A stretch of DNA of 34,273 bases from 2-02-FULL-55-14 sp964581115. Lineage in GTDB: Bacteria; Bacteroidota; Ignavibacteria; UBA10030. Each line of letters opens with the position of its first letter. Positions within the stretch are counted from its first letter, which is position 1. The position numbers were made by a program, and so were the translations under genes. The stretch spans positions 1 to 34,273 of the forward strand of contig CAZOMY010000032.1 of assembly GCA_964581115.1 (NCBI GenBank). The letters are read 5' to 3'. Positions 16,123-23,046 of the stretch are shown here, in pieces. Below the pieces are notes generated by a model that worked only from the letters and a program-made list of their open reading frames with translations, did no database searches and had not been told where the DNA came from.

Positions 16123-18309
16123 TCAGCGATCGCCACCGTCGACGTCATTGGGTTGAGCGTCGAGGTCCCCTCCTTCGCGGCGTCTGATCTCGGCGAGTTC
16201 GCGCGGATGCTCTTCGGCCATCTCATGCTCGGAGATCGTGCCCTTCAGGAACGCAAGGTTGATCGGATAGGCATCAGGATTGAAGATGACAAAGTAGAAG
16301 TGCCAGACGATGATGGCCAGGGTTGCGAGCCAGGCCTCGTAAAAGTGTATCGTCCGGGCGATGTCATAGCCCTGCTTCGTAAGCAGGTTGATGAAGGTAT
16401 TGTCGAACCACATGAAGAGACCCGTGACGGTCATGACCACCGTGCCCCATACGAGCGCCCAGTACTCGGCCTTTTCGATGTAGCTGAATCGGCCCAACTG
16501 CGGCTTGTCGGGCGAGAGACCGAAATTGTACTTCACCTGCGCGATCATCTCTTTCAGGTCGAGCGGCGTCGGCAGCAGGTCAAGGATCAGTTGCCGGCCC
16601 CTTTCCGTTGCGATGACATAATAGATATGCCATACACTGGCCAGGACCATCGCTACGCCCGACGTCCGGTGCAGGAAGCTCCGCAGATCCCCTTCCCACG
16701 GCGCGAGATCCCGCATCGCCACCACCCACCAAGCATTCGGGTAGCGGAGCATGAAGCCTGTGATGACGAGCAGGATGAACGAGATGGCCAGCGTGCCGTG
16801 CTGCAGGCGTTCCTCCAGCGACATCCGCAGGTAGAGCCGGTGGCTGACCGCATGCGGAGCGCCGTAGTGTCCGCGCCGCTCGCGGAGCTTGCGGATCGAC
16901 TTGCGGACGAAGTCGGCAATATTGTGCACCGTCATGCCCCCGATGGTCAGCGCAATGAGCCACACGTAGACGGTGCTGATCCAGTACAGCGTCGGGTCGG
17001 ATGAAGCGGTTGTCGTGGCCACGTGCACGCTGCCCACGGCGAACCGCTCATTCGCGCCCGGATGGCAGGATCCGCAGGTCTTCGACAGATTATCCTTGTG
17101 GACCATCGACGTCGGGTCGCTCGACGGCTTGATGTTGTGGGCGCCGTGACAGCTGGCACAGTTCGCCACGCCGACCTTGCCCCCTTCGATGGCCAGACCA
17201 TGGTAGCTGTCCGTGAACGTCTCGAACCGGTCCGATCGGATGCCGTACTTCTCCGTCAGTCGAACGGACGCATGGCAGGGAGAGCAGACCTGCGCCGACA
17301 CATTCTTCGCCGCCACGGGCGAGCGGGGGTCGGTGTGCTTGAGGATGTTGTGTTCACCGTGACACCCGGTGCAGGTGGGAGAATCGGAATTCCCCTTCCG
17401 GTCCGCGACGCCGTGAACGCTCTCGTTGAACTCTTCGCCGATGTCGAGGTGACACTGTCCGCACGTGCCGACGATCTGCTGACGGTGCACACTGGAGCCC
17501 GGCTTGTTGCCCTTGTCGATCGAATGGCTTCCGTGGCAGTCGACACAGTTCGCGGCCGAGGCGTTGCCCGCATGCAGCGACTGCCCGTGCACGCTTCCGC
17601 CGTACGCCGCAATGAACCCGGCCGACGGGGACATGCGTGCGCGCACGTCGGGATCGTCCTGGTGGCATGACAGACAGAGCTGCTCTTGCGCCACCTTCAC
17701 GGCCACAGAGTCTCGGCCCGGTCGGATCTTTGTGATGTCGAGTTGATGGCAGGCGACACAACCCGGGGCGCCTTTCAGACCCTGTTCGAGCGCAACTCCG
17801 TGCGCCGAGGTGAGGAAGGTCTGACTGACGTCTGCGTGACAGGATCCGCAGGAAGCCGGCTGGTTCCGGAGCGACCACTTCGATCCCGGTTCGGAAGGCC
17901 GGACAACGTCATGCGTACCGTGGCAGGTCTTGCACGACATCCCGGATGCGCCGTTGGTCCCCTTCGATGCGGCCAGCTGTGGATGGAACTTGTGCTTCGC
18001 CGGCGCGTTCGCGTGGCAGGTGAGGCAATTGACCGGCGTGATCGGATCCTTGTGCGGCAGGTTATCGGGGTCGAATCCCGTGTGGCAGGCCGTGCAAACG
18101 AGTTTGGCGTGCGGCGAGCTTGCCATCTCGTCGGTCTTGACATGGAGCGAAACGGCCTTCCCCTTTCGCTCCATGGTCAGAGATTCGTCGGAGTGGCAGG
18201 CCAGACACTGGTCGTTCACTTGCGCCTGGAGCGCAGAGCCGACTCCGGCGAGCGCGGCAAGCACCAGCGTGATCTTCAAGCGTCGATACAGCGTGTGGTG
18301 GGTCCTCAT
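16123..18309 (-). CDS. CbcL-like fusion of a 13-haem cytochrome c domain and a di-haem cytochrome b
   Basis: The frame is open to 18420, but the ATG at 18309 starts a signal peptide (MRTHHTLYRRLKITLVLAALAGVGSALQAQ), giving 728 residues. Residues about 35-416 hold 13 CXXCH motifs, from CLACH to CGSCH. From about 440 follow four or more membrane helices of the FdnI/HydC cytochrome b type; likely b-haem ligands are in LQHGTLAISF, FLHRTSGVAM, SVWHIYYV, IHFYEAWLA and IVWHFYFV, and the end carries NPDAYPINLAF. This layout is that of Geobacter CbcL (bc-type cytochrome used with low-potential acceptors), with more c haems than I recall for CbcL. The protein should oxidise menaquinol in the inner membrane and hand electrons to periplasmic haems. 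It is the first gene of the cytochrome block. Confidence 0.9.
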   Translation of the reverse strand: MRTHHTLYRRLKITLVLAALAGVGSALQAQVNDQCLACHSDESLTMERKGKAVSLHVKTDEMASSPHAKLVCTACHTGFDPDNLPHKDPITPVNCLTCHANAPAKHKFHPQLAASKGTNGASGMSCKTCHGTHDVVRPSEPGSKWSLRNQPASCGSCHADVSQTFLTSAHGVALEQGLKGAPGCVACHQLDITKIRPGRDSVAVKVAQEQLCLSCHQDDPDVRARMSPSAGFIAAYGGSVHGQSLHAGNASAANCVDCHGSHSIDKGNKPGSSVHRQQIVGTCGQCHLDIGEEFNESVHGVADRKGNSDSPTCTGCHGEHNILKHTDPRSPVAAKNVSAQVCSPCHASVRLTEKYGIRSDRFETFTDSYHGLAIEGGKVGVANCASCHGAHNIKPSSDPTSMVHKDNLSKTCGSCHPGANERFAVGSVHVATTTASSDPTLYWISTVYVWLIALTIGGMTVHNIADFVRKSIRKLRERRGHYGAPHAVSHRLYLRMSLEERLQHGTLAISFILLVITGFMLRYPNAWWVVAMRDLAPWEGDLRSFLHRTSGVAMVLASVWHIYYVIATERGRQLILDLLPTPLDLKEMIAQVKYNFGLSPDKPQLGRFSYIEKAEYWALVWGTVVMTVTGLFMWFDNTFINLLTKQGYDIARTIHFYEAWLATLAIIVWHFYFVIFNPDAYPINLAFLKGTISEHEMAEEHPRELAEIRRREGGDLDAQPNDVDGGDR

Positions 18310-18552
18310 GAGTCCTATGTCAGTGGCATGTCGGAATATCTCAAGGCGGTCAATGGCATCCATCAGTGCCGGGTGTCGCCTTCGAACTTCCGCCATGCGG
18401 CGTTGCTCTAATGCGGCCACGTTAGCAGAGGGACCATCTGCCTGCCGGACATCGGCGGGCTCAAACGAGCCGCAGGCTGGGCTCGCAACGGGTCAGGATC
18501 TGCAGTTGCCGGGTCTTCTCATTCCCCAAAATCAGCAGGGATTCTTTCTATT

Positions 18553-18568
18553 TGCAAATCGTATGCCC
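18553..18568 (-). promoter_or_regulatory. Candidate sigma-54 (-24/-12) promoter for the cytochrome operon
   Basis: On the minus strand the sequence is GGGCATACGATTTGCA. Compared with TGGCACGNNNNTTGCA it keeps the invariant GG and GC at the exact 10-base spacing, the CA of the -24 box and the whole TTGCA of the -12 box. Transcription would start near 18541, about 230 nt before the CbcL-like start codon. A match of this quality is expected by chance about once in several kilobases, so position upstream of the first cytochrome gene is the main support. Confidence 0.45.
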
Positions 18569-18651
18569 GAAAACTGGTGAAATCCGGCCCGCATTAACAG
18601 GTCGCCACGGCTTGATTAGCACAATTGCGAAACGCGGGCTTCCGGGGGCAC

Positions 18652-18692
18652 ACAAGAAAGCCCAAGTTCCACCATTGAGGCTGAACTTGGGC
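18652..18692 (-). terminator. Rho-independent terminator of the Usp/ferredoxin-oxidoreductase unit
   Basis: A perfect 10-bp stem (GCCCAAGTTC/GAACTTGGGC, arms 18660-18669 and 18683-18692, loop 13) lies just past the Usp stop and is followed on the minus strand by TTTCTTGTG. This is a good intrinsic terminator and marks the end of the transcript ahead of the cytochrome operon. Confidence 0.8.
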
Positions 18693-18714
18693 GACAAGAC
18701 GAAGATCGCCGGCG

Positions 18715-19209
18715 TCAACGAGCTTCGGATTCAGTCTGCCCCACGGACCGATCGGCTTTGATGCGAGCGGGCTTGATCGTCAGGACAGGGATGTCGGCGT
18801 GCTGGACGACCTTCTCGGCGACGCTGCCGAGCAGAACATGCGCGAGCCCGGTGCGGCCGTGAGTGGCCATTACGATCAGATCGGCGTGTTCATCCGCGGC
18901 GTAGCGGGTGATCTCGTCGTGGGGATTGCCGCGACGCACGGCCAAGGTAACGCCTTGCCGGCCGTGTACGTCGTGCAAGCGGGCGAAGTCCTGCAGATGC
19001 TGCTCGGCCGTCCGGGTGGTGTCTTCGATAACGTAGTCGGTCGTCATTTCCATGGTGTGGAAGGCGAGAACCGGAGCATCGTCGACAACATGAAGAAGAT
19101 GCAGGTCGGCCTGATACAGCCCGGCCAGCGACATGGCGTAGCGGATGGCCTCGACGGAGAGGTCGGAGAAATCGGTCGGGACGAGGATGGTGCGGATGGT
19201 GGGCTGCAT
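18715..19209 (-). CDS. Universal stress protein (UspA family)
   Basis: A 164-residue single-domain Usp protein starting MQPTIRTILVPTDFSDLS; GGACACC lies just upstream of the ATG. The nucleotide-binding signature ATHGRTGLAHVLLGSVAEKVVQHADIPVLTIKP is intact (Gly-rich loop, then Ser, then last strand), so ATP binding is expected. It ends in a polar tail rich in Glu and Ser. It lies 111 bp downstream of the small Cys-rich gene that follows the ferredoxin oxidoreductase genes and is followed by a strong terminator. It is similar in sequence wording to the second Usp gene at 6531-7016 (HGRTGL.HVL.GSVAE.VV), which suggests paralogues around the cytochrome block. The biological role is unknown. Confidence 0.9.
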   Translation of the reverse strand: MQPTIRTILVPTDFSDLSVEAIRYAMSLAGLYQADLHLLHVVDDAPVLAFHTMEMTTDYVIEDTTRTAEQHLQDFARLHDVHGRQGVTLAVRRGNPHDEITRYAADEHADLIVMATHGRTGLAHVLLGSVAEKVVQHADIPVLTIKPARIKADRSVGQTESEAR

Positions 19210-19320
19210 GGTGTCCTCCGAAGAAACAATTCACCGCAACGTCGCGACGCCACACGAACGATCGGGAAGTTGTTCGCGTCTCTACGTCTCTCCGGTGAAC
19301 GATCCGTTCGCTCAGACGCC

Positions 19321-19584
19321 TTACATCGAATCGAACGACGCCATGACGCCGTTCCCGATCTCGCCGCGTGCCCGCATTTCATTCAGCTTCTGCAGGATGC
19401 GCAGGATAACCGAGCTCTTGGCCTCGAGCATCTCACGCACGAAGTTCTGCACGTCGGGGTAATCGCACTCCGATTGCAGTGTTTCGTAGAGCTTGGCCAG
19501 CTCGGTCTCTTCGCGCATGATCTGCGACAGCATGGCACATGTGTTTCGGCAGGCATGCTCACAATGGAAACTCAGCACGTCCAT
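19321..19584 (-). CDS. Small Cys-rich helical protein of unknown function
   Basis: An 87-residue protein with a strong ribosome site (AAGGAAGGGG) just upstream of ATG, 19 bp after the gamma subunit gene. The N-terminus carries FHCEHACRNTC, three cysteines spaced C-x3-C-x3-C with an adjacent His, and a fourth Cys in SECDYPDV. The rest is strongly helical and charged (MREETELAKLYETLQ, VREMLEAKSSVILRILQKLNEM), with acidic and tyrosine residues reminiscent of small ferritin-like or four-helix proteins, but no known family is recognised. The position suggests co-expression with the oxoacid:ferredoxin oxidoreductase. Metal or cluster binding by the cysteines is only an inference. Confidence 0.75.
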   Translation of the reverse strand: MDVLSFHCEHACRNTCAMLSQIMREETELAKLYETLQSECDYPDVQNFVREMLEAKSSVILRILQKLNEMRARGEIGNGVMASFDSM

Positions 19585-19603
19585 GGTCCCCTTCCTTCCC
19601 CGG

Positions 19604-20179
19604 TCAGGCCGGATGATGCTCTGCTTCCGCGGCCGGCTGAAGTGCCAGCTCGCGTCCTCGTTCCAACGCTTTGCGGTTCGTTTCGAGCAGATGTTTGCGG
19701 TGCGGCGGCAGCACTTTGTCGAGCGCCTTCAGCACGCTCTCGAGTTTCACGAGCGGTCGCTTGGCCAGGAAGGCCCCTAGCATGACGGCGTTGGCCACCT
19801 GACGCGCCCCGAGCGCGTCTGCCTCGAGCGCCGCGCTGATGAGGGTCAGCTCTTTGCCCGACACCTCGGGTAGCACGGGGATCGTCGATCGCTCGGCCAT
19901 CACGAGCCCCCCATCTCGCACGCGGGGATAGAACTTGTCCATGGACGGCTGATTGAGGACGATCGCCGAATCGAACGTCGTGACGATCGGCGAGCTGATG
20001 CGCCCATCCGAGATGATCACTACGCAGTTGGCTGTCCCGCCCCGCATCTCGGGACCGTACGACGGCATCCAGCTGACCTCTTTGCCTTCAAGCGTTGCCG
20101 CGTACGCCAGGATCTGGCCCATCGAGAGGGCCCCTTGTCCGCCGAAGCCGGCGATGATCAATTCATGGGATGTCTTCAT
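19604..20179 (-). CDS. 2-oxoacid:ferredoxin oxidoreductase gamma subunit
   Basis: The ATG at 20179 begins MKTSHELIIAGFGGQGALSMGQIL, with the conserved GxGGQG motif near the N-terminus; the open frame upstream runs through a repeat-like spacer and is not used. The product has 191 residues, normal for a separate gamma subunit (PorC/KorC/VorC type). The family signature SYGPEMRGGTANCVVIIS is present. The subunit forms part of the complex that decarboxylates a 2-oxoacid with coenzyme A and reduces ferredoxin in the cytoplasm. Beta and alpha genes lie upstream; a small Cys-rich gene follows. Confidence 0.92.
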   Translation of the reverse strand: MKTSHELIIAGFGGQGALSMGQILAYAATLEGKEVSWMPSYGPEMRGGTANCVVIISDGRISSPIVTTFDSAIVLNQPSMDKFYPRVRDGGLVMAERSTIPVLPEVSGKELTLISAALEADALGARQVANAVMLGAFLAKRPLVKLESVLKALDKVLPPHRKHLLETNRKALERGRELALQPAAEAEHHPA

Positions 20180-20286
20180 TGCATTTCGGATTGCGAATTG
20201 CGGATTTCGGATTAACACCCAGACCTCACGCCTTCGACCACCGATCTCATTGCTTGGCGTCCTTGGCGTCTTGGCGGTCCACTCTG
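20180..20286. repeat. Short interspersed repeat words between beta and gamma subunit genes
   Basis: The 107-bp spacer has GCATTTCGGATTGCGAATTG and GCGGATTTCGGATT (tandem TTTCGGATT words) next to a CTTGGCGTCCTTGGCGTCTTGGCG segment of three CTTGGCGTC-like units. These simple word repeats are unlike the coding DNA around them and resemble the CGCAGAG type elsewhere in the window in style, not in sequence. They split an otherwise tight operon. Confidence 0.5.
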
Positions 20287-21069
20287 TCAGTTCAACCCCG
20301 GAGGCGGTAGCTTCAGGTCGCCCGGCGGATACATCGGGAACATGTTCTGCTCCATCCACTTGTTCGACTCCACCGGCGTCATCTTCCAGCCCGACGGACA
20401 GTTCGAGACCACCTCGATGAAGCAGGTCCCCTTGTTGAGCTTCTGATACTCAAATCCCTGACGCACCGCCTTCTTGAACTTCCGGACCGCCGCCGGCGTG
20501 TGGACGCTTTGCCGCGTCACGAACAGCGCGCCCGGCAGGCCCGCCACGAGCTGCGTAATGTTGAGCGGATGTCCCATCGTTGCAATTTCCCGGCCGAACG
20601 GCGAGGTCGTCGTCTTCATGCCCGGCAGGGTCGTGGGAGCCATCTGACCGCCCGTCATGCCGTAGACGCCGTTGTTGACGAACACGATGAGAATGTTCTC
20701 GCCCCGATTGACGGTGTGGATCGTCTCGCTCGTACCGATGGCAGCCAGGTCGCCATCCCCCTGGTACGTGTAGACGAACTTGTCGGGGAGCACGCGCTTG
20801 ATGCCCGTCGCGACCGCCGTGGCGCGGCCATGGGCCGCCTCCTGCATATCGACGTTCATATAGTGGTAGGCGAACACCGAGCATCCCACCGGCGCCACGC
20901 CGATCGTCTGCTCCTGGATGTTCATCTCCTTGATCACTTCCATCATCACCCGATGCGCCACGCCGTGGCCGCAGCCGGGGCAGTAGTGCGTCGCCGTGTC
21001 GACGAGTGTGTCGGGACGGTGGTAGACCAGGTCCATGCCGTCGATGTTCTTTTTGGGCTCCATGTTCAT
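20287..21069 (-). CDS. 2-oxoacid:ferredoxin oxidoreductase beta subunit (TPP-binding)
   Basis: A 260-residue subunit. HYCPGCGHG (C30, C33) near the N-terminus and the thiamine diphosphate motif YQGDGDLAAIG (G104-D107) followed by NNGVYGMTGGQMAPTT are diagnostic of the beta subunit of pyruvate/oxoglutarate/isovalerate:ferredoxin oxidoreductases. It binds TPP-Mg and carries out the decarboxylation together with the alpha subunit. Start at MNMEP or two codons later (MEPKK) cannot be separated. It lies between alpha (101 bp upstream) and gamma. The substrate is not readable from sequence alone; the general pattern fits the KorB/VorA group. Confidence 0.94.
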   Translation of the reverse strand: MNMEPKKNIDGMDLVYHRPDTLVDTATHYCPGCGHGVAHRVMMEVIKEMNIQEQTIGVAPVGCSVFAYHYMNVDMQEAAHGRATAVATGIKRVLPDKFVYTYQGDGDLAAIGTSETIHTVNRGENILIVFVNNGVYGMTGGQMAPTTLPGMKTTTSPFGREIATMGHPLNITQLVAGLPGALFVTRQSVHTPAAVRKFKKAVRQGFEYQKLNKGTCFIEVVSNCPSGWKMTPVESNKWMEQNMFPMYPPGDLKLPPPGLN

Positions 21070-21079
21070 CTCGTGGGGT

Positions 21080-21165
21080 TTCTAATACGAACCGCGAACG
21101 CACGCTAATAGACGCGAATACATACTTATCTCAACATTTCTATTAGCGTACATTCGGGTCAATTT
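21080..21165. repeat. Repeat-like spacer between alpha and beta subunit genes
   Basis: The spacer reads TAATACGAACCGCGAACGCA, then CGCTAATAGACGCGAATAC, and after an AT-rich centre CTATTAGCGTACATTCGGGT. The two halves are partly complementary (CGCTAATAG against CTATTAGCG), so it forms a loose inverted repeat. Similar wording occurs at 3160-3186. It separates two genes of one enzyme without any gene content. Confidence 0.5.
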
Positions 21166-21170
21166 GCGGT

Positions 21171-22253
21171 TCAAGCCTCGACTGTGATCATCAGGCGTTC
21201 CACCTCGACCAGGATCTCTTCCGGGGTCGGGATGATGCCGCCCATCCGTCCTTTGAAATCCACCGGACGCTTGCCGTTGACGGCCAGCCGCACATCCTCC
21301 ACCATTTGTCCGGCATTCATCTCGACGACGAGGAAACGCTGTGCGCGCTCGGCGATCGAGGTGATGACTTCCGAAGGATATGGGAAGAGCGTGATTGGGC
21401 GGACGAGTCCGGCGGCGATGCCGCGTTCACGGGCCATCTCCACCACTTTCTGGCAGATGCGCGACGCCAGTCCGAACGCCACCAGCACGATCTCGGCGTC
21501 GTCCGTGTGGAACGTCTCCGCCGCCGCCTCCTGTTGCGCGCGTTGGTACTTCGATTGCAGATCGAGGTTGATCTGCTCCATCTTCTCCGGCTGGATGAAG
21601 AGCGAGGTGATGATGTTCCGCTCACGGTCGGGGGTCTTGCCGCGCGTCGCCCACGCCGGAATGTGCTTGGCCAGACATCCCGGTTCCGGCAGTTGGACGC
21701 TCTCCATCATCTGTCCCAGCGCTCCGTCGGTCAGGATCATCACGGGATTTCGGTACTCCTCGGCCAGGCGGAAGCCCTCGACGACAAAGTCGGACATCTC
21801 CTGCACCGACGACGGGGCGAGAACGATCAGGCGGTAGTCGCCGTGGCCTCCACCTTTCACCGCCTGGAAGTAGTCGCTCTGAGCCGGCTGGATCGTACCG
21901 AGTCCCGGGCCGCCGCGCTGAACATTGGCCACAAGGCAGGGCAACTGTGCGGAAGCGATGTATGACAATCCCTCCTGCATCAGGCTGATGCCGGGAGACG
22001 AACTTGTGATCATCACCCGTGCACCGGCTCCGGCCGCACCGTAGATCATATTGATGGCCGCAACTTCGCTCTCTGCTTGCAGAATGACAGAGCCGCGCTT
22101 GGGGCCGTGGATCATCAGATACTCCATGACCTCCGACTGAGGGGTGATGGGATAGCCGAAGTATGCGTCCATGCCGGCGCGCAGGGCGGCTTCCGCCATC
22201 GCTTCGTTCCCCTTCATCAGGGTCGGTTCAGATCGGGGAAAGTCGAGTTTCAT
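21171..22253 (-). CDS. 2-oxoacid:ferredoxin oxidoreductase alpha subunit (KorA/VorB type)
   Basis: A 360-residue subunit. MKGNEAMAEAALRAGMDAYFGYPITPQSEVMEYL is the typical N-terminal pyrimidine-binding domain of this family, followed by QAESEVAAINMIYGAAGAGARVMITSSSPG and RGGPGLGTIQPAQSDY. The domain-II part (VRPITLFPYPSEVI) is near the C-terminus. Length and motifs fit the short alpha subunits annotated as 2-oxoglutarate or 3-methyl-2-oxobutanoate:ferredoxin oxidoreductase. The start codon overlaps the stop of the ferredoxin-like delta gene by 4 bp (ATGA), showing translational coupling. The complex would supply reduced ferredoxin or, run in reverse, fix CO2 in a reductive TCA-type step; which direction is used is not visible. 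Confidence 0.94.
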   Translation of the reverse strand: MKLDFPRSEPTLMKGNEAMAEAALRAGMDAYFGYPITPQSEVMEYLMIHGPKRGSVILQAESEVAAINMIYGAAGAGARVMITSSSPGISLMQEGLSYIASAQLPCLVANVQRGGPGLGTIQPAQSDYFQAVKGGGHGDYRLIVLAPSSVQEMSDFVVEGFRLAEEYRNPVMILTDGALGQMMESVQLPEPGCLAKHIPAWATRGKTPDRERNIITSLFIQPEKMEQINLDLQSKYQRAQQEAAAETFHTDDAEIVLVAFGLASRICQKVVEMARERGIAAGLVRPITLFPYPSEVITSIAERAQRFLVVEMNAGQMVEDVRLAVNGKRPVDFKGRMGGIIPTPEEILVEVERLMITVEA

Positions 22254-22504
22254 GCGGCAACCTGTTCAGTTCGTGTCGCCCGCGATCTCTTAGGCTCGCG
22301 GTAGACGGTCAAGACGGCATCGGGACAGACGAGCGCACAGTTCTCGCATCCGGTGCACTTCGTAGCATCCGTCAGATGCACGTAGCGATACCCTTTTTTA
22401 TTGAGCTCATCGCCGAGCCCCATGCACTCTTGCGGGCATGCGACGATGCACAATTCGCATCCTTTGCACAACTCAGCTTCAACCAGGACAGTGCCTCTGA
22501 TCAT
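22250..22504 (-). CDS. 2x[4Fe-4S] ferredoxin-like delta subunit of the oxoacid oxidoreductase
   Basis: The ATG at 22504 is six bases after GGAG, so it is preferred over the ATG two codons earlier; the 84-residue product begins MIRGTVLVEAELCKGCELC. Two classical cluster motifs are present, CKGCELCIVACP and CTGCENCALVCP, for two [4Fe-4S] clusters. It is the first gene of the delta-alpha-beta-gamma set and overlaps the alpha gene by 4 bp. It should pass electrons from the TPP site to free ferredoxin in the cytoplasm. Confidence 0.93.
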   Translation of the reverse strand: MIRGTVLVEAELCKGCELCIVACPQECMGLGDELNKKGYRYVHLTDATKCTGCENCALVCPDAVLTVYREPKRSRATRTEQVAA

Positions 22505-22673
22505 GGCCATCTCCAATTGATGCCCATGCGGGGACAACCACCGTGCCACGATGTTCTTGGACTGGAATGCGCCAATGCGGCTCAAAAACGTCGATCTGAA
22601 CCGAATGAATAGCAGAAATGAGAATGAGAAGAATTCCTTTTGGCAGACGCCGGAAGGTGAGGCTGTTGAATCT

Positions 22674-22689
22674 TGCAACAGTCTCGCCT
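22674..22689 (-). promoter_or_regulatory. Weak candidate sigma-54 promoter for the ferredoxin oxidoreductase genes
   Basis: Minus-strand sequence AGGCGAGACTGTTGCA keeps GG and GC at 10-base spacing and the full TTGCA of the -12 box, but the -24 box (AGGCGAG against TGGCACG) is only partly conserved. It lies about 170 bp upstream of the first gene of the operon. It overlaps an inverted repeat, which could equally explain the conserved-looking bases. Confidence 0.3.
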
Positions 22690-23046
22690 TTGCCGGTCCA
22701 GACCCTGCATGTGTCGCGAAAAGGCGCGCCTTTCCAACTTTTGTTGGAGCATTTCTTTCAGCCCTGCGGCTCTTTATGAGCGAAAACGCGGAACTTCGGT
22801 GTGAAGGAGACGTGGGGGCAAGTTAGGCGCTGAGGTTCAATCGGAGGTACTGAAGCCCAAGCTTCGCCAGCAGAGATGCGATCCGGGCCGTCCCATTAGA
22901 GGACTGTCGCGGCGCCCTGGCAACCGCAACGACAAGAGGTTTGGGTCTCCTGTGGGTTTCGAACGCGGCACCTACCTGGTGACTGCGTCAGCAGATCGGC
23001 AGGGTCGCTGCGCCCACTTCGGCGAAACAGATCGTTATCGAGCCAC

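Larger units (their letters stand above)
18310..18714. other. Spacer with leader of the cytochrome operon and terminator of the Usp gene
   Basis: This 405-bp space between the CbcL-like gene and the upstream Usp gene contains no recognisable gene. It holds a terminator hairpin for the Usp gene near its right end, a sigma-54-like element at 18553-18568 and, if that is the promoter, a leader of about 230 nt before the cytochrome start. The leader has small inverted repeats, for example GGCTC/GAGCC around 18450-18475. The frame of the CbcL-like gene stays open for 37 codons upstream of its start. Confidence 0.6.

Noticed and set aside
18430..18625. Possible riboswitch (cobalamin or cyclic-dinucleotide type) in the leader region of the cytochrome operon
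   Set aside because: Only short look-alike words (GGTGAAATCCGG on the plus strand) were found; the conserved core of neither class can be assembled in the right order and strand.
22905..22985. tRNA-like T-loop (GGGTTTCGAACGCGG)
   Set aside because: No matching acceptor stem, anticodon arm or CCA-side arrangement could be drawn around it.
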